Source: Candidatus Aminicenantota bacterium
GTDB taxonomy: Bacteria; Acidobacteriota; Aminicenantia; Aminicenantales; UBA4085
Direction of reading: 5' to 3'
DNA length: 45,396 nucleotides
Assembly (NCBI GenBank): GCA_017883285.1
Contig: JADGNV010000162.1
Location: forward strand, 1 to 45,396
The notes below the pieces were generated by a model, which was given only the letters and a program-made list of their open reading frames with translations, ran no database searches and was not told the DNA's origin. A program made the translations under genes and the position numbers. Of this stretch, positions 40,039-45,396 are shown in pieces (position 1 is the stretch's first letter; the number at the start of each line of letters is the position of its first letter).

Positions 40039-41424
40039 ATGCGCCCCAGCCCTCTTTTTTCTATGGGAATTTGCCTGGCCTTCGCCCTTTCGCTCGCCGG
40101 CCTCACGGCCTGCGCCAAGAAGCCCGCCCCGGCCGACCTCGTCCTCCTGAACGGCGATGTTTACACCATGAATCCGGCGATGCCCACCGTCCGGGCTGTC
40201 GTGATCAACGGCAACAAGATCGCGGCGGTTTGCGCCACCGACCGCCAGGCGCGGCGGTATGTCGGCCCCAAGACGCGCGTCTTCGATTTCCTCGGCAAAT
40301 TCGTGCTCCCCGGCCTGATCGACGGCCACGTCCATTTCGAGGCGGCCGGGGCGATGATCGCCGGGGCCAATCTCCTGACCGTGTCCGACGCGGCGGGGCT
40401 GCGCAAGGAAATCCAGCGCGTCGTGGACCTCCTCGACGACGGGGAATGGATCACGGACGGCCTGTGGGGCGCCACCGAGCAGTCGGCCTTGGGCGATGCC
40501 GGCGGCGGCGCGAAGGACACGAAGGCGCCCTGGCGGCCGAACCGCGGCCTGATCGACGACCTCACGCCCAACCATCCCTGCTTCCTCTGCCGGTTCGATC
40601 GCCGGGAATGGCTGGCCAACACCGCGGCGCTCGCCGCGGCGGGCCTGGACAAGCAGCGGCTCCCCGGCCTCGAAATCGGGCCCGACGGGCAGCCGACGGG
40701 GATCATCTTCCCGGCCTCCCCCGCCTTCGACAAGGTGAAGAAAGCCGTCAAGCCGAAATCCGGAATGCGCCTGATCGACGAAAGCCGGGCCGCCCTTCTC
40801 GCCCTTCGGGAAGCCGGCATCACCGAGATCCACGACGTCGAGACGCCGGAACAGACGAAGCGCTTTATCGAGCTCGATAAAAACGGCGAACTCAGCTGCC
40901 GGGTCTGGCTCTGGCCGGATCTCTCGCGCGGGGCTGAGCTCAAGGCGCAAGGCTTCGCGATGGGCCTTCATCCCGCTACCAAGGAAAAGAGCTCCCGCCT
41001 CCGCTACGGGGCGCTCAAGGGCTCTGTCGACGGAATCATGGGCGACCAAAGCGCCGCCCGGCCGTCATTCGGCTCGGACTGGCCCGGCCCGGGCGCGACG
41101 CTCGATCAAACGCAACCCAAGGATCTGATCTACGCGGCCATAACAGGGAAAGCCCTAAAAGGAACGCTTGAGGGGGGCTGGCACCCGGAGCCAAAGATCT
41201 CGGTGGAGGAGGCCCTCCGGGCCTACACCATCAACAACGCCTACGCCGCGTTCGAGGACGACATCCGGGGGAGCCTCGTAGCCGGCAAGCTCGCCGATAT
41301 CACCGTCTTCGACCGGAACCTGCTCAAGATCGCGCCGGAGGACATCCTCAACGCCAAGGTCACACACACGATCGTCGACGGGAAAATCGTCTATCGGCGC
41401 CGGAGCGATCCGCCGAAGAAATAA
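40039..41424 (+). CDS. Amidohydrolase family 3 lipoprotein with internal deletion
   Basis: A 461-residue protein with a lipobox (AGLTAC, C25) and an Amidohydro_3 (YtcJ-like) barrel. The first half is normal: FVLPGLIDGHVHFEAAG with the metal ligands H97 and H99, then WITDGLWG, LTPNHPCFLCRFD, YGALKGSVDGIMG. After residue 335 the sequence jumps within about ten residues to FGSDWPGPG (D347), which normally lies some 130-150 residues later. The part that usually carries the HAIGD and RIEH metal ligands is missing. The frame is kept, and the tail (ISVEEALRAYTINNAYAAFEDDIRGSLVAGKLADITVFDRN) is intact. Family length is about 550-600. The enzyme is probably inactive, or the assembly is collapsed here. 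Ribosome site: CAGGAGAAG. Confidence 0.85.
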   Translation: MRPSPLFSMGICLAFALSLAGLTACAKKPAPADLVLLNGDVYTMNPAMPTVRAVVINGNKIAAVCATDRQARRYVGPKTRVFDFLGKFVLPGLIDGHVHFEAAGAMIAGANLLTVSDAAGLRKEIQRVVDLLDDGEWITDGLWGATEQSALGDAGGGAKDTKAPWRPNRGLIDDLTPNHPCFLCRFDRREWLANTAALAAAGLDKQRLPGLEIGPDGQPTGIIFPASPAFDKVKKAVKPKSGMRLIDESRAALLALREAGITEIHDVETPEQTKRFIELDKNGELSCRVWLWPDLSRGAELKAQGFAMGLHPATKEKSSRLRYGALKGSVDGIMGDQSAARPSFGSDWPGPGATLDQTQPKDLIYAAITGKALKGTLEGGWHPEPKISVEEALRAYTINNAYAAFEDDIRGSLVAGKLADITVFDRNLLKIAPEDILNAKVTHTIVDGKIVYRRRSDPPKK

Positions 41425-41850
41425 TCACGCGATCTTCGTCGTCTTGATCCTTCCTGTGATGGCCAGAGTGATCTTGTAAGCGCCCCAGCGGTTGGAGACG
41501 AGGATCGTGGCCAGCCCCGACACCGCGCCGTCCGGCCCGAAGACGGGGGCGTTGTTGGCCTCGATCGACACCCCTTCGGCGGCGTGACGCTCTTCGAGCA
41601 CCCAGGTCTTCCGGGCTGGGTCGTAGCTCTCGACGGACGTCAAACCTGGCCCGAACTTCACCCTGTACGACACTCCTTTATAGAGGGCCTTGGCCCGGGC
41701 GGCCTGGAGCGCCGCGCTGACCTCCCAGACCGATTTCTCGAGCTTGTATTTCGGGATGAGATTCTGGAAGGTCGTCCCGGCCAGATAGATGAGAATCGCC
41801 GTGATCGCCAAGGCGATCGATGTCTCGATCAGCGTGAAGCCGGTTTTCAT
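41425..41850 (-). CDS. GspH/FimT-like type II pseudopilin
   Basis: A 141-residue prepilin-like protein. The class III signal MKTG is followed by FTLIETSIALAITAILIYLAG, with the conserved glutamate at position 5 of the mature protein after cleavage behind glycine. The body (YKLEKSVWEVSAALQAARAKALYKGVSYRVKFGPG) follows the GspH pattern. It overlaps the upstream PilX-like gene by 4 nt and is last in a four-gene operon. Its stop is immediately next to the stop of the convergent amidohydrolase gene. It would be a minor subunit of a pilus or secretion pseudopilus; the motor and secretin genes are not in this window. Confidence 0.88.
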   Translation of the reverse strand: MKTGFTLIETSIALAITAILIYLAGTTFQNLIPKYKLEKSVWEVSAALQAARAKALYKGVSYRVKFGPGLTSVESYDPARKTWVLEERHAAEGVSIEANNAPVFGPDGAVSGLATILVSNRWGAYKITLAITGRIKTTKIA

Positions 41851-43400
41851 GGGGTGTCGCGCCAGCGGAGCGGGCGGAGAGAAAGGACCGCGAGGAGCGA
41901 GCGGGTCGTTGCCGGCGCATTTTCCGGGGCCCGGCCGGGGTCCCGCAGCCGTTCGTCGGGGAGCACCTTCAACAGGGATCCGTTCAGGGCGAGGTTTGCG
42001 GTCTGGACGCCGCCCGCGAGAAGGATGGTTTTTGAAGCTCCTTCCGATTCGAACGAGGTCTTCGCCGCGATGGAAGCCTGCAGGGCTATCTCGCGGGGCG
42101 CGTGCGGATCGATGAAGACCTTGCCGGTCTTTGCCTGGTCCTCTACAAGGTCCCGGCCGCTGGCGTAGAGGATGAGCTGGCTGGTCGAATCCTTGAGGTA
42201 GGGGATGCTTCCGATCCATTTGACGCCCTGCTGGACGAGGTGTGACGTAATCGTCATCTTGTCGGATGCGACGATTGTGAGGGACACGCCCCGCAGGACG
42301 CAGGGGACGGCGGCGTCCGTGACGATCGTAGGGAGCCCGCCGGGGCCCATGACACCCCCGCCGAGCGATTGAATGGCCCCGTTGACCAGGATGATCCCCA
42401 GCGGGGCCCGATCGAACTCGCGCGGGCCCTCGCCGCCCGGCGAAGCGAATGTCGCCCGGCCCAGGGCGGGGCTGAATTTCAACAGCCAGGAATCCTCGCC
42501 GCGCCGTAAGGAAATCGCCTGATATTCGCCGTCGACGGCCAGAACGATTTCGTCCAGGTCTCCTTGAACGAATATGCCGCCGAGCCCCAGATCGCTCTGG
42601 ATGAGATAGACCCCCTCGGGCACGGGCTCGTTCACCATCTCCAGGCCGAGGGCGCCCCGCAGCTCCGCCCGGGTCAGCCGGCCGGGCGTCAGGAACTTGA
42701 CCCGGGCGGCCTTCTTCAAAAGAAGATCCGCTTCGTCGGGCGATATCTCGTCTTCCATGAATGCGGGGCGGGGAGGAAACGCGGTGCCGTCCGGCCGGAT
42801 CAGGACGATGTTCTTGTCCTGGAGAAGGGCGTCCCTCTCTTCCGGAGGTGGGCCCCCCGAGAGGAGAAAGGGAAAATAGGCCAAGGGGACGTGGCCGGCC
42901 AGGATCTGAAGCGACAAATCGAGCGAAGCCGCTTTTTCCGGAGCAAACCCGAGGAGACGGCCGCGGGATAGGACCGTCCCCGGAAAATCGGCCAGAAAAA
43001 ACCTATCCGCCGCCGTAAGTTTCGCGGCCCCGAACTCCGTCCAAGCCGTCCACGCCTGGTCGCCCGAGGCGCCCTCAACGCGAAAGGGGTACTCCCCGCC
43101 GAGGACTTCGCCGATGATTCCGACGCGGCCGGCTTCGATTTCGGCCCGAAGCCGGGCAATCTGGGATTCATCGCTTTCGGCCGGTGCGGCGGCCGCCGCC
43201 GCTTTCTCCGCGAGAAGGGCGAATCCCTGTTTGATTCCGTTTTCCGCGGCATAGGCCAGAAGGACCGTCGACTTCCGATAGGCGCCGGTCCTGAGATGGA
43301 GCTGGGACAGGTAGACCAGGCCGAGCCCCAAGGCGGAAAAAAGGAAATAGATGAAGATCGCCAGGAGGGTCAGCGATCCGCGTTCGTCCCCGGCCTTCAT
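41847..43400 (-). CDS. PilX/GspK-position pilus-associated protein
   Basis: A 517-residue protein with one N-terminal membrane helix (GSLTLLAIFIYFLFSALGLGLVYLSQLHLRTGAYRKST) typical of PilX-like minor pilins that lack a strict prepilin site. A long region follows that I cannot assign, including LGLEMVNEPVPEGVYLIQSDLGLGGIFVQGDLDEIVLAV and a glycine-rich beta part. The gene sits 3 nt after a PilW-like gene and overlaps the GspH gene by 4 nt, so it belongs to the pseudopilin set. Length is larger than usual PilX (about 150-200), so the extra domain may be the functional head. Function inferred from context only. Confidence 0.7.
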   Translation of the reverse strand: MKAGDERGSLTLLAIFIYFLFSALGLGLVYLSQLHLRTGAYRKSTVLLAYAAENGIKQGFALLAEKAAAAAAPAESDESQIARLRAEIEAGRVGIIGEVLGGEYPFRVEGASGDQAWTAWTEFGAAKLTAADRFFLADFPGTVLSRGRLLGFAPEKAASLDLSLQILAGHVPLAYFPFLLSGGPPPEERDALLQDKNIVLIRPDGTAFPPRPAFMEDEISPDEADLLLKKAARVKFLTPGRLTRAELRGALGLEMVNEPVPEGVYLIQSDLGLGGIFVQGDLDEIVLAVDGEYQAISLRRGEDSWLLKFSPALGRATFASPGGEGPREFDRAPLGIILVNGAIQSLGGGVMGPGGLPTIVTDAAVPCVLRGVSLTIVASDKMTITSHLVQQGVKWIGSIPYLKDSTSQLILYASGRDLVEDQAKTGKVFIDPHAPREIALQASIAAKTSFESEGASKTILLAGGVQTANLALNGSLLKVLPDERLRDPGRAPENAPATTRSLLAVLSLRPLRWRDTP

Positions 43401-43403
43401 TTT

Positions 43404-44117
43404 TCACCCCCTTCGGGCGATAGCCAGGTTACGGGGGAAGATGGCCAACGAGTATGTCTTGTTGGGGTTATCCCGGAGAACGAGGGAAATGGATGCAAGG
43501 CCGGACGCGATGTCGTGGGTGAACGAAAAGGACCGCACATCCTCGATCAGAGGCTGGGCCGGGCTGGCGTTGACCCTGCGCTTCAGGAGGCCCTTTTCCG
43601 GATCAAGAAGATAGGCGACTTTCCGGAGAAGGAGGACGTCCGTCCCGGCGGCCGTAAAATCGTGGAGAAGCCGCGAATCCGGCCTGAGCACGGGTCCGTC
43701 TACCAAGGCGACGGTCAGAATTTCGCCCCGGTTCCGGTCCGCGAGGCAGACGAGCTTCCCCGGGCTGAAATCGTCGGCGTCGGCGAGCGTGAGGGAGGCG
43801 TCCCCGGAGCGGACGTCGTTCGCCAGACGTGCCGTTTTTTCCAGGCTGAGGAAGGAAGCGCCGTCCGCGGCCGCTTCGATCCCGGCGAGCAAATCCAGGG
43901 CGATGGGCCGCGCCAGTCCGTCCCCCGCGAGAAGGAGGTCGGCCCGAAGCCTCTCCAGTCCGGCCTGGGCTCCCTCCCGCGCGGAGAGCGCATTGTCGAG
44001 CTTGAAAAAGGCCCTCCTCGCCGTCCCGAAGAATTCAAGACTGGCCTGGATGATCAACGAAAAAAAGAACAGCGCCAGGAGGCTCTCGAGAAGCGTCGAC
44101 CCGCGGCGGTTTCGCAT
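43404..44117 (-). CDS. PilW/GspJ-like minor pseudopilin
   Basis: A 237-residue prepilin-like protein: the short basic leader MRNRRG, then STLLESLLALFFFSLIIQASLEFF with the glutamate at mature position 5. A globular part with repeated turns (ADADDFSPGKLVCLADRNRGEILTVALVDG) follows. The frame opens far upstream at 44249, but the ATG at 44117 begins the leader and has a ribosome site (AAGGGGAAG). It starts 11 nt after the PilV-like gene. The order PilV, PilW, PilX-like, GspH agrees with minor-pilin operons. Confidence 0.82.
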   Translation of the reverse strand: MRNRRGSTLLESLLALFFFSLIIQASLEFFGTARRAFFKLDNALSAREGAQAGLERLRADLLLAGDGLARPIALDLLAGIEAAADGASFLSLEKTARLANDVRSGDASLTLADADDFSPGKLVCLADRNRGEILTVALVDGPVLRPDSRLLHDFTAAGTDVLLLRKVAYLLDPEKGLLKRRVNASPAQPLIEDVRSFSFTHDIASGLASISLVLRDNPNKTYSLAIFPRNLAIARRG

Positions 44118-44128
44118 GCGTCTTCCCC

Positions 44129-44518
44129 TTAAAATCCAAGCGCCTCGGATATCAGGAGCGTAGCCCGGATCGCCCGGTCGCTTTCCCCCTGAAGAAACAG
44201 CCTGAATTCGACCTTTTTCAAACCCGGAGCCGGCTGCTCGATCCTCCATTCCGATTGGATCGCTTTCCCTCCCGGGACCAGCTCTCCGGTTTGGACATAT
44301 TCGCCTGGAGCGAGGTCACCGGAAGCGAAGGATTTTGTCTTGAGGCTCTCCATGGCCGCCGTGAGGAGCGCCGTTTTTCTCGCCGTCTCGTCCGCCGAGC
44401 GCACGGCTTGAAAAGAGCGCAGGAGGAGCTCCCCCATGCCCGCCAGAAGAAACGAGACCAGGGCCATGACCCAGAGGACCTCGATCAGGCTGTAGCCCGG
44501 CCGCCCTGGTTGGGCCAT
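44129..44518 (-). CDS. PilV/GspI-like minor pseudopilin
   Basis: A 129-residue prepilin-like protein: leader MAQPGRPG, then YSLIEVLWVMALVSFLLAGMGELLL with glutamate at mature position 5, and a small globular tail (EWRIEQPAPGLKKVEFRLFLQGESDRAIRATLLISEAL). The ribosome site GAAGGAGG lies just before the ATG at 44518. A longer frame to 44980 runs antisense to the rRNA leader and is not real. First gene of the pseudopilin operon; no promoter is obvious between it and the divergent rRNA promoter 290 nt away. Confidence 0.83.
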   Translation of the reverse strand: MAQPGRPGYSLIEVLWVMALVSFLLAGMGELLLRSFQAVRSADETARKTALLTAAMESLKTKSFASGDLAPGEYVQTGELVPGGKAIQSEWRIEQPAPGLKKVEFRLFLQGESDRAIRATLLISEALGF

Positions 44519-44715
44519 TCGCGCCTCCTTCGGCCCGCCCCGGCCGGGAAGGCCGCCGCGGCCCTCCCGGCTTGGGACGGGAAATCTATGGGAAGAGAAA
44601 AGCACCGGCCGATGCCAAAGCAAAAAGCGTGCCAGGGAGAAGGCGCCGCCTATCAGGGGAACGCGATAGCGGGGGACCGGAGAGCGTCGCCGGACGGCGA
44701 AAATACAATGTCCCG

Positions 44716-44735
44716 GAGGAAACGGAAGTTTCCTC
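44716..44735. repeat. Small hairpin between the pilin operon and rRNA promoter
   Basis: GAGGAAAC and GTTTCCTC pair around GGAA. The rest of 44519-44760 has no gene or other structure I can support. Confidence 0.4.
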
Positions 44736-44807
44736 TTGCGCCGCCGCCGCATTTGGTTTATAAATATCAAATCAAATAGGAATTCAAAAAAAAGTTTAAA
44801 TTCCTGC

Positions 44808-44836
44808 TTGACAACATAGGGCGGAATCCCTATTAT
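44808..44836 (+). promoter_or_regulatory. Ribosomal RNA operon promoter with UP-like tract
   Basis: TTGACA at 44808-44813, a 17-nt spacer, and TATTAT at 44831-44836. About 50 nt of A/T-rich sequence directly upstream (44757-44803) resembles an UP element. The spacer contains ATAGGG and CCCTAT as an inverted pair. It lies about 175 nt before the 16S start. Confidence 0.88.
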
Positions 44837-44854
44837 ATACGAGCCTTCACTTCT

Positions 44855-44937
44855 GACAGCCGAAAGGCTGAAACACAAGTGGCACTCTTCAGAAGGATGG
44901 TTTTTTCTCCCGGGCGGAGAAAAATTGATCTTTGAAA
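44855..44937 (+). promoter_or_regulatory. rRNA leader with hairpins and boxA-like antiterminator
   Basis: After the promoter comes a GAAA tetraloop hairpin (CAGCC and GGCTG), then TGATCTTTGAAA at 44926-44937, which resembles the boxA element of rRNA leaders. A further small hairpin with loop GCAA (ACCC and GGGT) lies just before the 16S. These fit NusB-type antitermination and RNase processing. Confidence 0.6.
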
Positions 44938-45010
44938 CAAAAAGCGGAGCGACATTGATCGATCCAATTTGCCACATCAAACTTCGTTAAGTACCCGCAA
45001 GGGTGCTTAT

Positions 45011-45396
<386 letters not shown>

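Overview
The window is a GC-rich bacterial chromosome segment that ends inside the 5' part of a 16S rRNA gene (from 45011). Its gene set is what one expects from a Gram-negative, protein- and glycan-degrading heterotroph. It contains an outer-membrane beta-barrel protein, a lipoprotein membrane-fusion exporter, type II pseudopilins, several exported peptidases and glycosidases (M28, S9, GH38, GH116, penicillin-acylase type), and an ECF sigma / zf-HC2 anti-sigma / DUF4097 set. Together with the 16S start this suggests a member of the Acidobacteriota-Aminicenantes neighbourhood. That placement is an inference from gene content and was not tested by alignment.

Layout. 1-2.3 kb: a minus-strand dsrC / NarI-like membrane / DsrK-like module, the last cut by the edge, with a Fur-type palindrome at its promoter. 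A CGGC-domain protein diverges from it. 2.9-7.1 kb: a P3A-type H+-ATPase coupled to a SAM methyltransferase, then a DUF134 regulator and a NifX-like protein behind a textbook promoter and operator. 7.2-13.5 kb: an Asp/Glu racemase overlapping a penicillin-acylase-type Ntn hydrolase, and a secreted GH38 alpha-mannosidase. 13.5-17.2 kb: an accessory stretch with a palindromic repeat, an AbrB/PIN toxin-antitoxin pair, a sigma-factor gene fused by deletion to a DUF4097 gene, a GrpB-family gene and a MntA/HepT pair. 17.4-25.4 kb: an exported M28 peptidase, purM, a glutamate-racemase homologue with a signal peptide, tRNA-Ala(CGC), a Mut7-C protein, a 134-bp branched palindrome and a GH116 glycosidase. 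25.4-32.9 kb: a five-gene ABC-2 exporter operon (HlyD lipoprotein, two ATPases, two permeases) divergent from the intact sigma / anti-sigma / DUF4097 operon, which ends in a strong terminator. 32.9-41.4 kb: an MFS transporter, a YgiQ-like radical SAM protein, an outer-membrane barrel, a palindrome-rich gene-free stretch, an S9 peptidase, and an amidohydrolase lipoprotein that has lost its middle. 41.4-44.5 kb: a four-gene pseudopilin operon. 44.5 kb to the end: an rRNA promoter, leader and the 16S start.

The most informative signals are these. Two copies of the sigma/DUF4097 system appear to share an ECF promoter, and one copy is collapsed by an internal deletion. A second internal deletion lies in the amidohydrolase. 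The DUF134/NifX operon has a perfect palindrome over its start site. A DsrC-MK-like module stands without DsrAB. A racemase carries a secretion signal. A large branched palindrome precedes the GH116 gene.
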